Shown piece by piece: positions 41,405 to 50,362 of a stretch of 64,000 nucleotides of DNA. How positions within the stretch are numbered: position 1 is the stretch's first letter; every line of letters begins with the position of its first letter. Made by a program: the position numbers and the translations under genes. Under the pieces are notes generated by a model. It ran no database searches, had not been told where the DNA came from, and saw nothing but the letters and a program-made list of their open reading frames with translations. This DNA comes from Micromonospora sp. NBC_01699. Lineage in GTDB: Bacteria; Actinomycetota; Actinomycetes; Mycobacteriales; Micromonosporaceae. The stretch lies in NCBI RefSeq assembly GCF_036250065.1, contig NZ_CP109199.1:8216329-8280328 (forward strand), written 5' to 3'.

Positions 41405-42787
41405 CTAGCGCCGGGTACGGGCCGGGGCGCCCGCCGACGGGTTGCCGCCGGCGATCCGGGTCAGGAACTCGAAGTTGCTGCCGGACCTGCGGAGCTGGTC
41501 GAGCAACTGCTCAAGGGACTGCTGGGCGTCCTGGCCGCTGAACGCGCGGCGCAACCGGCCGACGATCGCCAGCTCGTCCGGTGCCAACAGGACCTCTTCC
41601 ATCCGGGTGCCGGAGGAGTGGATGTCGACCGCCGGGAACATCCGCCGCTCAGCGAGCTTCCGGTCCAACCGCAGCTCGGCGTTGCCGGTGCTCTTGAACT
41701 CCTCGAAGATGACCGAGTCCATCGTCGAACCGGTGTCGACCATGGCCGTGGCGATGATGGTCAGGGAGCCGCCGTTCTCCATGTTCCGGGCCGCACCGAG
41801 CAGCCGCTTCGGCGGGTGCAGCGCGGCCGAGTCGATACCACCGGACATGGTCCGGCCGCCGGTCGGCGCCGCCAGGTTGTACGCCCTGGCCAGCCGGGTG
41901 ATGGAATCGAGCAGCACCACCACGTCCTGGCCGAGCTCGACCAGCCGCTTCGCCCGCTCGATGGCCAACTCCGCGACCGTGGTGTGGTCCTGGGTCGGCC
42001 GGTCGAAGGTCGAGGCGATCACCTCGCCCTGGACCGACCGTTGCATGTCGGTGACCTCTTCGGGGCGTTCGTCCACCAGCACCACCATCAGGTGACACTC
42101 GGGGTTGTTCCGGCTGATCGCGTTCGCGATCGCCTGCATGACCATGGTCTTGCCGGCCTTCGGTGGCGACACGATCAGTGCCCGCTGGCCCTTGCCCAAC
42201 GGCATCACCAGGTCGATCAGGCGGGTGGTGAGCAGGTGCGGTTCGGTCTCCAGGCAGAGCCGTTCCTGTGGGTAGAGCGGGGTCAGCTTGTAGAAGTCCG
42301 GTCGCCGGCGGGCCTGCTCGGGGTCGGCGCCGTTCACCGTGTCCAGCCGGACCAGCGGCTGGTGCCGGCGCTGGTCGTCGTCGGGGGCGGGACGGGCCGC
42401 ACCCGTCACGGCGTCACCCCGGCGCAGGCCGTACTTCCTGGCCTGGGCGATGGAGACGTAGACGTCGTCCGGTCCGGGCAGGTATCCGCCGGTGCGGAGG
42501 AACCCGTGGTTCTCCTGAAGATCGAGGATTCCGGACACCGGTACGAGCGCCGTGTCGTCGCCGACCCGGTAGTCGTCCTGGCCTTCGGCACCGCGTACGC
42601 GGTCCCGGGTTGTCCGGGTGCGGCGCCCGGCGGTGGCGGTGCCGGTGCGGCCGGCGTCCCGGCGCGGGGACCGGGCGGACCGCCGCGCGGTGCCGGCCGT
42701 CGGGGTGTCGTCGGTCCCGGTGTTCCGCCGGGGTGCGGTACGTGGTGCGGTGGAGTGCTGGTCTACCAGCGAATCGGTAGCAGTCAT
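41405..42787 (-). CDS. rho: Short transcription termination factor Rho paralogue
   Basis: 460 residues, shorter than the ~650-residue housekeeping Rho of actinobacteria. A basic, disordered N-terminus (~1-75) precedes the RNA-binding domain (VSGILDLQENHGFLRTGGYLP) and the ATPase: Walker A VSPPKAGKT, VVLVDERPEEVTDMQ, LLDSITRLARAYN and TGGRTMSGGIDSAALHPPKR. In the region usually FKGTGNAEL the sequence is FKSTGNAEL (S366). None of rho's usual neighbours (prfA, rpmE) is present, supporting a second copy. It should unwind RNA from paused transcription complexes. Confidence 0.92.
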   Translation of the reverse strand: MTATDSLVDQHSTAPRTAPRRNTGTDDTPTAGTARRSARSPRRDAGRTGTATAGRRTRTTRDRVRGAEGQDDYRVGDDTALVPVSGILDLQENHGFLRTGGYLPGPDDVYVSIAQARKYGLRRGDAVTGAARPAPDDDQRRHQPLVRLDTVNGADPEQARRRPDFYKLTPLYPQERLCLETEPHLLTTRLIDLVMPLGKGQRALIVSPPKAGKTMVMQAIANAISRNNPECHLMVVLVDERPEEVTDMQRSVQGEVIASTFDRPTQDHTTVAELAIERAKRLVELGQDVVVLLDSITRLARAYNLAAPTGGRTMSGGIDSAALHPPKRLLGAARNMENGGSLTIIATAMVDTGSTMDSVIFEEFKSTGNAELRLDRKLAERRMFPAVDIHSSGTRMEEVLLAPDELAIVGRLRRAFSGQDAQQSLEQLLDQLRRSGSNFEFLTRIAGGNPSAGAPARTRR

Positions 42788-43173
42788 TGCTTCTCCCTGG
42801 GAAGGTGTTGCCCGCTCCGCGCCGATCCGGGGTCGCACCGGCGGACGGTCCGGCAGCCGGTGATGGTCCGCCGGTGGATTGCCGGTGCTCGGGCGGGCCC
42901 GGCTCTGGTGGCCGGCATGGCTCGGGCGGGTGGCGGGTGGTGCTGAACGGCCGAGGGATCGAGGCCCTCAGCGGGATGTGCGTCGGCACATCAGCGGAAG
43001 CAGTTCGTAAGTCCGGCGGGATCGATTCGCCGGTGATCATGTCATCTGATCATGCGAGCCGCGCTCGTGAAAAGGAAATCACACGCCCTGGGTCGGAATC
43101 TTTCACCGGCATCCGCAGGGGTGCACTGCCGCCAAGATAACGCGATTTGCCGGCGATGGCAAGCTTCGCCAGG
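42788..43173. other. Rho leader/intergenic region
   Basis: 386 bases ahead of the Rho paralogue. It contains a direct repeat TGATCATG at 43034-43041 and 43047-43054 and otherwise no recognised element. Rho genes are often autoregulated through long leaders, so this may be transcribed. Confidence 0.35.
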
Positions 43174-44094
43174 TCAGGGCATGATTACGATCTTGCCCCG
43201 GGTGTGCCGCTGCTCCAGCTCCCGGTAGGCGTCGCGGACCTGGTCCAACGGGTACGTGCCGGCGATCGGGATCTCCAGCCGCCCCTCGTCGACCAGCCGG
43301 GCGAGTTCGGCCAGTACGTCCGCCCGCGCACCCTCGCTGTTCGCCGCGGTCCTCACACCGTACTTCTGGGCGGCGGCGAAGTCGATGATCGTGTCGATCC
43401 GTTCGGGCTGCACCCCGAGGTTGACGGCGAGGTCGACGTAGCCATCGCCGAAGGTGTCGACGAAGGCGTCGACCGGACCGTCGGCGGCGGCCCGCACTCG
43501 GTCGGCCATTCCCTCGCCGTACGCGACCGGGGTCACGCCGTGGTCGGTGAGCCAGTCGTGGTTCGCCGGTCCGGCCAGCCCGATCACGGTCGCCCCGGCG
43601 TCACGGGCCAACTGGACGGCGAGCGACCCGACCCCGCCCGCGGCTCCGGAGACGACGACGGTGTCGCCCTCGCCGACCCCCACCGCGTGCACCGCCGCGT
43701 ACGCCGTGGTCCCCGCCACGGGCAGCGCGCCGGCCACCTCCCAGGACATCCCCGGCGGTCGGCGGACGAGCTGCCCGGCCGGTACGGCGACGAGCTCGGC
43801 CTGGCTCGCCCGGTCGTTCGTGAAACCGAACACCTCGTCGCCGACCGCGAACGCGTCGACACCGGGGCCGAGTTCGGCCACCGTTCCGGCGAGGTCGCTG
43901 CCCTGACCGGACGGGAAGGTGGTCGGGTACTGGCTGTCCATCAGGCCCTGTCGGATGGCGGCCTCGCCGGGGTTGATGCCGGCGGCGACGACCCTGACGA
44001 GGACCTGCCCGGCGCCGGGGGCGGGAGGTTCGACCTCCACCACCCGCAAGACGTCGATCCCACCGTACTCATCGTATTTGACCGCTTTAGGCAT
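43174..44094 (-). CDS. NADP-dependent MDR oxidoreductase
   Basis: 306 residues. KAVKYDEYGGIDVLRVVEVE, GINPGEAAIRQGLMDSQYP and FPSGQGSDLAGTVAELG are the GroES-like half; GDTVVVSGAAGGVGSLAVQLARDAG is the Rossmann loop, and HTRGKIVIMP ends the chain, as in quinone-reductase-like MDR enzymes. No zinc ligands are apparent. GAAGGAG precedes the ATG and occurs twice because of a 24-nt tandem duplication upstream (44103-44143). Confidence 0.9.
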   Translation of the reverse strand: MPKAVKYDEYGGIDVLRVVEVEPPAPGAGQVLVRVVAAGINPGEAAIRQGLMDSQYPTTFPSGQGSDLAGTVAELGPGVDAFAVGDEVFGFTNDRASQAELVAVPAGQLVRRPPGMSWEVAGALPVAGTTAYAAVHAVGVGEGDTVVVSGAAGGVGSLAVQLARDAGATVIGLAGPANHDWLTDHGVTPVAYGEGMADRVRAAADGPVDAFVDTFGDGYVDLAVNLGVQPERIDTIIDFAAAQKYGVRTAANSEGARADVLAELARLVDEGRLEIPIAGTYPLDQVRDAYRELEQRHTRGKIVIMP

Positions 44095-44102
44095 TGTCGT
44101 GG

Positions 44103-44143
44103 GTGCTCCTTCGCGTGATAGTGGGTGTGCTCCTTCGCGTGAT
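44103..44143. repeat. Tandem duplication of the ribosome binding site
   Basis: GTGCTCCTTCGCGTGAT occurs at 44103-44119 and 44127-44143, a 24-nt period, so the minus-strand leader carries two GAAGGAG sites. Only the nearer one is correctly spaced for ATG 44094. Confidence 0.7.
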
Positions 44144-44292
44144 GTCCGCCGGACACCATGACTCTGACAGCATCGGCGGCGGCCCGGAGGCGGATGGCGG
44201 GACTGGGCCCGGCCGCCCGCGATTCACCGGGGACTGTCCAGGATTCGCCGGGAACATCGCCGGACAGTCCGGTTGTCGCCATCCTGGGCCGC

Positions 44293-45924
44293 ATGCGTAC
44301 CCGATTCATCCGCGCCGGGGCGGTGGTGCTGCTCGCCGTCGCCTCCGTCGCCGTCGCCACCCCCGCCACGGCGGCACCCAAATGCGACGTGCCGAACCCG
44401 CCGCCGATCTGCGATCCCGTGGACGACTACGGCAACCCCACCGTCACGCTCGGGACCCCGGTCCGCCAGCCCGCCGGGCTGTCCGTCAGCGGCACCGCGA
44501 AGGACCCGGACGGATCCGGTCCCGTCCAGGTCCAGATCAAGATCCAGGGCGTGGTCGTCGGCACACTGTCCGCCAACAGGTCGACCGGGGCGTACTCCGG
44601 GATCGTGCCGGCGCGGGCCGGCAGCACGGTCTGCGCGGTCGCGCTGAACCAGAACGAGGGCCAGAACACGTCCACCTGCCGTACCTTCGCGGTATCCGTC
44701 GACCCGATCGGGTCCGTCGACGAGGTGTCGCCGGGACCTGCCGGCCTGCGGGTACGGGGCTGGTCGATCGACCCGGACACCGCCAACCCGATCGACGTGC
44801 ACGTCTACCTCGACGGGGCGTACGCCCGTACGGTCAACGCCGCCGGCAGCCGGGCGGACGTCGCCGCGGTCTACCCGGCGTACGGCGCGGCGCACGGCTA
44901 CGACCTCACCCTGCCCGCCGGCCCCGGTGCGCACACCGTCTGCGTGTACGGCATCAACGTCGGCGCCGGCACCGTCAACACCCAGCTCGGCTGCGGCACG
45001 GTCACCCAGGGCAGTCCGCCGGCCGCGCCCGACATCCAGGTCAACGCGTCCCAGACGGTGCCGACGATCTACCTCTACGTGCAGCCGCGCAGCACGAACG
45101 CCAGCGGCTTCGTGATCGAGCGCTCGACCGGCGGCAGTGCCGGCCCCTGGACCCAGGTGCACAGCAACAACCGGACCGGTGACACGGCGTTCAGCTGGGA
45201 CGACACCGGCGTGGCCCAGGGCCAGCAGTACTGCTACCGGGTTCGGGCCGACAACGCGTACGGTTCGGCCACCTCGGCGGTCGTCTGCCGGGACCTTCCC
45301 CTGCCCGCCCTGCCCCGGCCGACCAACGTCTCGGTGACCGGGGTGACCGAGACCTCGCTCGTCCTGAACTGGTTCGACAACGCCGTCGGCGAGACCCAGT
45401 ACCGGGTCGACCACGTCGGCGTGAACACCATGTACGCGCCCGGCACCGCCGGCACCGGGCCGATGACCTTCGCCATGAACAACCTCCAGCCCGCGACCCG
45501 GTACTGCTTCAAGATCGGCCCGATCAAGTCGGGCTTCGGCTTCGACCCGGCGCCCGAGATCTGTGCCACCACGGCCAGCCCGCCCCCGCCGCCGCCGGTC
45601 TCGGTCAAGACCGTCAACATCTGGAACTGCGTGTCCGCTGGCGTGTCCGGCAGCGTCTGGCTCTTCGACCACGGCACCGCGAGCTGGAGCCGGGCCGCGT
45701 CGGCACCGAGCAGCTGGGTCGGCCGTAGCTGCGGGACGCCGTACTCCGGTCCGTCGGCCAGCGTGAACCTTCCGGACGGGCGGGTTGTCACGGTCGCCCT
45801 GGTGATCGCGGGCAACAAGTTCTGCACCACCGAGGACCCGACCAGTACCGGCTGCCGGCGCTGGGAGGCCGGTCCGGTGCTCGGCGGCGTCAAGGGCATC
45901 ACCACCTACGACGTCGTCGGCTGA
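44293..45924 (+). CDS. Secreted fibronectin type III-like protein
   Basis: 543 residues from ATG 44293. The signal peptide (MRTRFIRAGAVVLLAVASVA, cleaved after PATAA) leads to cysteine-containing Ig-like repeats, then FN3-like modules (IYLYVQPRSTNASGFVIERS, QYCYRVRADNAYGSATSAVVC and VTETSLVLNWFDNAVGETQY, ATRYCFKIGPIKSGFG) and a C-terminal cysteine-paired domain after a PPPPPP linker. No catalytic motif is visible. A surface or extracellular adhesion or binding role is inferred. Confidence 0.8.
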   Translation: MRTRFIRAGAVVLLAVASVAVATPATAAPKCDVPNPPPICDPVDDYGNPTVTLGTPVRQPAGLSVSGTAKDPDGSGPVQVQIKIQGVVVGTLSANRSTGAYSGIVPARAGSTVCAVALNQNEGQNTSTCRTFAVSVDPIGSVDEVSPGPAGLRVRGWSIDPDTANPIDVHVYLDGAYARTVNAAGSRADVAAVYPAYGAAHGYDLTLPAGPGAHTVCVYGINVGAGTVNTQLGCGTVTQGSPPAAPDIQVNASQTVPTIYLYVQPRSTNASGFVIERSTGGSAGPWTQVHSNNRTGDTAFSWDDTGVAQGQQYCYRVRADNAYGSATSAVVCRDLPLPALPRPTNVSVTGVTETSLVLNWFDNAVGETQYRVDHVGVNTMYAPGTAGTGPMTFAMNNLQPATRYCFKIGPIKSGFGFDPAPEICATTASPPPPPPVSVKTVNIWNCVSAGVSGSVWLFDHGTASWSRAASAPSSWVGRSCGTPYSGPSASVNLPDGRVVTVALVIAGNKFCTTEDPTSTGCRRWEAGPVLGGVKGITTYDVVG

Positions 45925-46029
45925 GTCGACGCGTCAACGAAGACGGTGCCGGTCGGGTCGGGGGGCCCGACCGGCACCCGCGTCGACCCGGTCGGGGTAT
46001 CGCCGCCGCGTGGCGGGTAAACACCGCCC

Positions 46030-46428
46030 ATGGCGAATCACCCCGGGTCGGACGGCGACGAACGGCGGGACGCGGAGCCGCCGCGTCCCGCCTTCGTGTT
46101 GCACGAGCACCGGCGGCCGACCCACCACTTCGACCTGCGGCTGGAGCAGGACGGCGTGCTCCGGTCGTGGGCGGTGCCGAAGGGCCTGCCCACCGATCCG
46201 TCCGGGGACCGGTTGGCGGTCGCCGTGCCCGACCACGACCTGGATCATCTGACCTACTCCGACGCCGACAAGTCGATCGCCGACCTGGGCTGGTGGGAGG
46301 AACACGACCGGACCGAGCGCCGGCTGCTGTTCACCCTGCACGGCCGGGACGGGTCGAGCCGCTACGCGCTCATCAACACCCGGCAGAACTGGCTACTGCA
46401 CCGGACCAGGGACCAACCCGGCCGGTAG
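46030..46428 (+). CDS. Stand-alone LigD 3'-phosphoesterase domain
   Basis: 132 residues. PAFVLHEHRRPTHHFDLRLEQDGVLRSWAVPKGLP contains the H-x6-8-HFDLRLE metal/phosphate site of the LigD phosphoesterase, and ERRLLFTLHGRDGSSRYALI with TRQNWLLHR completes the fold. In Mycobacterium-type LigD this domain is fused to polymerase and ligase parts; here it stands alone. It should trim 3'-ribonucleotide or phosphate ends before end joining. No Ku gene is adjacent. Confidence 0.9.
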   Translation: MANHPGSDGDERRDAEPPRPAFVLHEHRRPTHHFDLRLEQDGVLRSWAVPKGLPTDPSGDRLAVAVPDHDLDHLTYSDADKSIADLGWWEEHDRTERRLLFTLHGRDGSSRYALINTRQNWLLHRTRDQPGR

Positions 46429-47376
46429 CGTGCCGGGTCGGCCGGGCGCTGCTCGGCCGGGCGTCGTCGAGCCGGGTCGGCCGGGCGCCGTCGCGGCCAG
46501 CGCGCGGAGCAGGGCGTCGATCGCCGGCCGCAGCGGACCGTCGCCCCGGGGCCGGGTGACCGCGAAGATCTGTCGGCCGGTCAGCGGCGCGTCGAGCGGG
46601 CGTACGTCGACCCCGTGCGGCACGTTGCGCAGCGCCAGGCCCGGTACCAGCGCGGCGCCGAGGCCGGCGGCGACGAGGTCGAGGGTGAGGGCGAAGTCGA
46701 TCGCCCGGTGCCGGATGTCCGGCTCGAACCCGGCGAGGTGGCAGGCGCGCAGGGTCGACCGACCGCACGGGGTGTGCTCCGCGCTGGCCACCCACGGCAC
46801 GTCCGACAGGTCGGCCAGTCGGCGGGTGGCCCGGCCCCAGCCGGCGGGAGTGATCAGGTGCATCGGGTCGGTGGTTATCGGGTGCCGGTCGAGTTCGGCG
46901 GTCCGGGTCACCGGGACGTGGTCGTACTCCTGGCGGACCGCGACGTCGATGGTGGCCGAGCGCAGGTCGAGCTGGCTTTGCAGGTCCTCGGCCTCGACCA
47001 CGCGTACGTCCAGGTCCGGGTGTTCGGCCATGGCGCGGGCAGCGGCCGGGGCGACCAGGGCGCCGGCGGCGGACGGGAACGCGGCCACCCGGACCGTGCC
47101 GCCGACCCGCTGGTGCAGTACGGCGAGCCCGGCCACCGCGTGTTCGACCGCGCCGAGGATCCGCTCCGCGTGCGCGGCGAGCACCTGCCCGGCGGCGGTG
47201 AGCACGACCCCCCGACCGGACCGCTCGACCAGTTCGCAGCCGGCTTCCCGGGAGAGCTGTACGAGCTGCTGGGAGACTGCCGACGGGGTGACGTGCAGGG
47301 CACCGGCGGCGGCGGTCACCCCGCCGCGCAGGGCGACCTCGTGCAGCACCCGGAGTCGGCGTACGTCCAAATCCAT
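46393..47376 (-). CDS. LysR family transcriptional regulator
   Basis: 327 residues. The N-terminal HTH reads DVRRLRVLHEVALRGGVTAAAGALHVTPSAVSQQLVQLSREAG. The two-lobed effector domain follows (VRVAAFPSAAGALVAPAAAR, DIAV-like TIDVAVRQEYDH, DLVAAGLGAALVPGLAL). Divergent from the EamA exporter, which it probably controls from a shared intergenic dyad (47398-47422). Its 3' end overlaps the LigD domain gene by 36 bases on the opposite strand. Confidence 0.92.
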   Translation of the reverse strand: MDLDVRRLRVLHEVALRGGVTAAAGALHVTPSAVSQQLVQLSREAGCELVERSGRGVVLTAAGQVLAAHAERILGAVEHAVAGLAVLHQRVGGTVRVAAFPSAAGALVAPAAARAMAEHPDLDVRVVEAEDLQSQLDLRSATIDVAVRQEYDHVPVTRTAELDRHPITTDPMHLITPAGWGRATRRLADLSDVPWVASAEHTPCGRSTLRACHLAGFEPDIRHRAIDFALTLDLVAAGLGAALVPGLALRNVPHGVDVRPLDAPLTGRQIFAVTRPRGDGPLRPAIDALLRALAATAPGRPGSTTPGRAAPGRPGTLPAGLVPGPVQ

Positions 47377-47397
47377 GTAGCCACGCTACAGCGATAC

Positions 47398-47422
47398 TTA
47401 AGTTCTTTGAACTGGACCTTAA
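47398..47422. promoter_or_regulatory. LysR-type operator in the divergent promoter
   Basis: AGTTC-TTT-GAACT (47401-47413) is a perfect dyad, nested inside TTAAG (47398-47402) and CTTAA (47418-47422). It lies 22 bases from the LysR start and 26 from the EamA start, the position expected for a LysR binding site. Confidence 0.55.
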
Positions 47423-47447
47423 TGGTCGAGCGGGAGACGGTAACCGG

Positions 47448-48386
47448 GTGAGAATGACCCACCGGTTCCAGGCCCTGCTCGTCGCCGCCATCTGGGGCGT
47501 CAACTTCGTCGTCATCGACATCGGTCTGCGGGACCTTCCGCCACTGGTCCTGACCGCGCTCCGGTTCGTGGTCGCGGCGGTGCCGCTGGTCCTGCTCGTG
47601 CCCCGGCCCACCGCCCGGCTGCGGTACGTCGTCGGCTACGGGCTCGTGCTCGGCGTACTGAAGTTCGGGGTGCTGTTCACCGCGATGGCCGCCGGGATGC
47701 CCGCCGGTCTCGCCTCGCTGGTGCTACAGGCGCAGGCGCTGGTCTCGGTGCTGCTCGCGGCGGTGCTGCTGCGCGAGCGCCCGACCGGCTGGCAGGTGGC
47801 CGGCGTACTGGTGGGTTCGGTCGGCATCGGGATGCTCGCGGTCGGCGGCGGCGGGCGGGCGACGCTGGTCGGGTTCGCGCTCACCCTGGCCGCCGCCGTG
47901 AGCTGGGCGGTGGCGAACGTGGTGGTACGGGCGAGCGGGGAGACCCGGCCGCTGTCGCTGCTGGTCTGGTCCAGCCTGGTCCCGCCGATCCCGCTGCTCG
48001 GCCTCGCGAGTGTGGTCGACGGGCCCGGTCGGGTGCTCGACGCGATCACCGGCCTGTCCTGGGGCGGCATCCTCGCCGTGCTGTACGTCGCCTACGTCTC
48101 CACCCTGGTCGGTTTCGGGCTCTGGAACCGTCTCATCGCCACCTACTCGGTGGCCCGGATCGCCCCGTTCAGCCTGCTGGTGCCGGTGTTCGGGCTGGCC
48201 GCGTCCGGGCTGTTCCTGGGGGAACGGGTCGGCGTCACCGAGGCGGTCGCCGCCGGGATCATCCTTACCGGGCTGGCCCTGGTGCTGCGCCGGCCGACCG
48301 GTGTGCCGGTGCTCCCGGCCGGGGAGTCCCGACCCCGGCCGGCCATCCCGGCGCTGCGGCACGGCGGGGCGGGTCGGCAGGGGTAG
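47448..48386 (+). CDS. EamA family (DMT) transporter
   Basis: 312 residues from GTG 47448, ten helices in two EamA repeats (AAIWGVNFVVIDIGLRDLPPL and FALTLAAAVSWAVANVVVRAS). Typical drug/metabolite exporter features: FRFVVAAVPLVLLVPRP-like ALRFVVAAVPLVLL and FSLLVPVFGLAASGLFLGER near the end. The substrate is unknown. Divergent from the LysR gene. Confidence 0.9.
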   Translation: MRMTHRFQALLVAAIWGVNFVVIDIGLRDLPPLVLTALRFVVAAVPLVLLVPRPTARLRYVVGYGLVLGVLKFGVLFTAMAAGMPAGLASLVLQAQALVSVLLAAVLLRERPTGWQVAGVLVGSVGIGMLAVGGGGRATLVGFALTLAAAVSWAVANVVVRASGETRPLSLLVWSSLVPPIPLLGLASVVDGPGRVLDAITGLSWGGILAVLYVAYVSTLVGFGLWNRLIATYSVARIAPFSLLVPVFGLAASGLFLGERVGVTEAVAAGIILTGLALVLRRPTGVPVLPAGESRPRPAIPALRHGGAGRQG

Positions 48387-48442
48387 ACAACTCGTCGCGG
48401 GGAACCGGAATAGCGGAGGGCTACGCCTGGTTTCAGGGTGTA

Positions 48443-48521
48443 GTTCAAACTTGAACGAGATCCGGTCGAATGCGATCTGGTCGAAACGAGATCTGGTCGA
48501 AACGAGATCCGGTCGAGACGA
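48443..48521 (+). promoter_or_regulatory. Palindrome and 16-nt tandem repeats ahead of the LLM operon
   Basis: GTTCAA-AC-TTGAAC (48443-48456) is a perfect dyad resembling MarR-type sites. It is followed by four units of GATCYGGTCGARACGA at 48459-48473, 48474-48489, 48490-48505 and 48506-48521, ending 14 bases before the LLM start. Confidence 0.55.
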
Positions 48522-48535
48522 GGCGGGCAGCAGAC

Positions 48536-49678
48536 ATGCAGTTCGGGATCTTCACCGTTGGTGACGTGACCACCGACCCCACGACGGGGCGGACACCCAC
48601 CGAGGCTGAGCGGATCAAGGCGATGGTGACCATCGCGCTCAAGGCCGAGGAGGTGGGCCTGGACGTCGTGGCGATGGGCGAGCACCACAACCCGCCGTTC
48701 GTGCCGTCGTCGCCGACGACCATGCTCGGCTACGTCGCGGCCCGGACGAAGCGGATAGTGCTGTCGACGGCGACGACGCTGATCACCACCAACGACCCGG
48801 TCAAGATCGCCGAGGACTACGCGATGTTGCAGCACCTGGCCGACGGCCGGGTGGACCTGATGATGGGCCGGGGCAACACCGGGCCGGTCTACCCGTGGTT
48901 CGGCAAGGACATCCGGGCCGGCATCCCGCTGGCGGTGGAGAACTACGCCCTGCTGCACCGGCTGTGGCGCGAGGACGTGGTCGACTGGACCGGCAAGTTC
49001 CGTACGCCGTTGCAGTCGTTCACCTCGACCCCGCGCCCGCTGGACGGGGTGCCGCCGTTCGTCTGGCACGGCTCGATCCGCAGCCCGGAGATCGCCGAGC
49101 AGGCCGCCTACTACGGTGACGGCTTCTTCCACAACAACATCTTCTGGCCGATGGAGCACACCCAGCGGATGATCGAGCTGTACCGCAAGCGGTTCGAGTT
49201 CTACGGCCACGGCAATGCCGACCAGGCCATCGTCGGCCTCGGCGGACAGGTGTTCATGCGGAAAAACTCCCAGGACGCGGTACGCGAGTTCCGCCCCTAC
49301 TTCGACAACGCCCCGGTCTACGGGCACGGCCCGTCGCTGGAGGATTTCACCACCGAGACCCCGCTGACCGTCGGCAGCCCGCAGCAGGTGATCGACCGCA
49401 CCCTCACCTTCCGCGAGCACTTCGGCGACTACCAGCGCCAACTGTTCCTGATGGACCACGCCGGCCTGCCACTCAAGACCGTGCTGGAGCAACTCGACCT
49501 GCTCGGTGAGGAGGTGGTCCCGGTGCTGCGCAGGGAGTTGGCCGCGCTCCGGCCGGCGCACGTACCGGACGCGCCGACGCACGCCAGCCTCCGGGCCGCC
49601 CGGGACGCCGCCCTCGAAGCGGTGGCCGGCGACCAGGTCGACACCGACACCGATGCGATAGCGGGAGCGGAGCGATGA
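48536..49678 (+). CDS. LLM class flavin-dependent monooxygenase
   Basis: 380 residues from ATG 48536. It begins MQFGIFTVGDVTTDPTTGRTP and carries ADRVDLMMGRG-type ADGRVDLMMGRGNTGPVYPW, EDYAMLQHLADGRV, PLAVENYALLHRLWR and AYYGDGFFHNNIFWPMEHTQ, the CE1758-type FMNH2-dependent subgroup of the luciferase-like family. The next gene, overlapping by ATGA, is a matching FMN reductase, so the two form a two-component oxygenase. Substrate unknown. Confidence 0.92.
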   Translation: MQFGIFTVGDVTTDPTTGRTPTEAERIKAMVTIALKAEEVGLDVVAMGEHHNPPFVPSSPTTMLGYVAARTKRIVLSTATTLITTNDPVKIAEDYAMLQHLADGRVDLMMGRGNTGPVYPWFGKDIRAGIPLAVENYALLHRLWREDVVDWTGKFRTPLQSFTSTPRPLDGVPPFVWHGSIRSPEIAEQAAYYGDGFFHNNIFWPMEHTQRMIELYRKRFEFYGHGNADQAIVGLGGQVFMRKNSQDAVREFRPYFDNAPVYGHGPSLEDFTTETPLTVGSPQQVIDRTLTFREHFGDYQRQLFLMDHAGLPLKTVLEQLDLLGEEVVPVLRRELAALRPAHVPDAPTHASLRAARDAALEAVAGDQVDTDTDAIAGAER

Positions 49679-50289
49679 AGCAACGCAACCTGGTCGCGAT
49701 CTCCGCCGGACTGAGCCAGCCGTCGTCCACCCGGCTGCTGGCCGACCGGCTGGCCGCCGCCACCCACCGCGCGGCGGAACAGCACGACACCCGGCTCGAC
49801 GTCGCGGTGATCGAACTGCGGGACCACGCGCACGACCTGATGAACCACCTGCTCACCGGCTTCCCGTCGGCCGGACTGCGGCAGACGCTCGACCGGGTCG
49901 CCGCCGCCGACGCGCTGATCGCGGTGACACCGATCTTCAACGCGTCGTACAGCGGGCTGTTCAAGTCGTTCTTCGACGTACTCGACGACACCGCCCTGAC
50001 CGACAAGCCGGTGCTGGTCGGTGCCACCGGCGGCACCGCCCGGCACTCGCTGGCGCTCGAACACGCGCTCCGGCCGATGTTCGTCTACCTGCACGCGGTG
50101 GTCGTACCCACCTCGGTGTTCGCCGCCTCCGAGGACTGGGGCACCGACTCCGTCCAGGGCGGACTCGCCAACCGGATCAACCGGGCCGGCGCCGAGCTGG
50201 CCAGGCAACTCGACCTGCGCGAGCCGGCCACCGTCACCGACCCGTACGACAGCCCGACGCCGTTCGAACGACTGCTCGCCGGCGACTGA
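49675..50289 (+). CDS. NADPH-dependent FMN reductase
   Basis: 204 residues, start overlapping the LLM stop. Flavodoxin-like fold: VAISAGLSQPSSTRLLADRL (phosphate loop), ALIAVTPIFNASYSGLFKSFFDVLD and KPVLVGATGGTARHSLALEHALRPMF, matching the CE1759-type reductase. It supplies FMNH2 to the monooxygenase upstream. A terminator (50318-50362) follows. Confidence 0.92.
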   Translation: MKQRNLVAISAGLSQPSSTRLLADRLAAATHRAAEQHDTRLDVAVIELRDHAHDLMNHLLTGFPSAGLRQTLDRVAAADALIAVTPIFNASYSGLFKSFFDVLDDTALTDKPVLVGATGGTARHSLALEHALRPMFVYLHAVVVPTSVFAASEDWGTDSVQGGLANRINRAGAELARQLDLREPATVTDPYDSPTPFERLLAGD

Positions 50290-50317
50290 CTGTCAGCCGG
50301 GGCCCGCCCCGGAAAAG

Positions 50318-50362
50318 CGGAAGGGCATCCGAACCCTCGCGGGCCCGGATGCCCTCTCCGTT
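50318..50362 (+). terminator. Terminator of the LLM-FMN reductase operon
   Basis: AGGGCATCCG (50322-50331) pairs with CGGATGCCCT (50346-50355) around a 14-nt loop, then CTCCGTTT. Confidence 0.75.
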
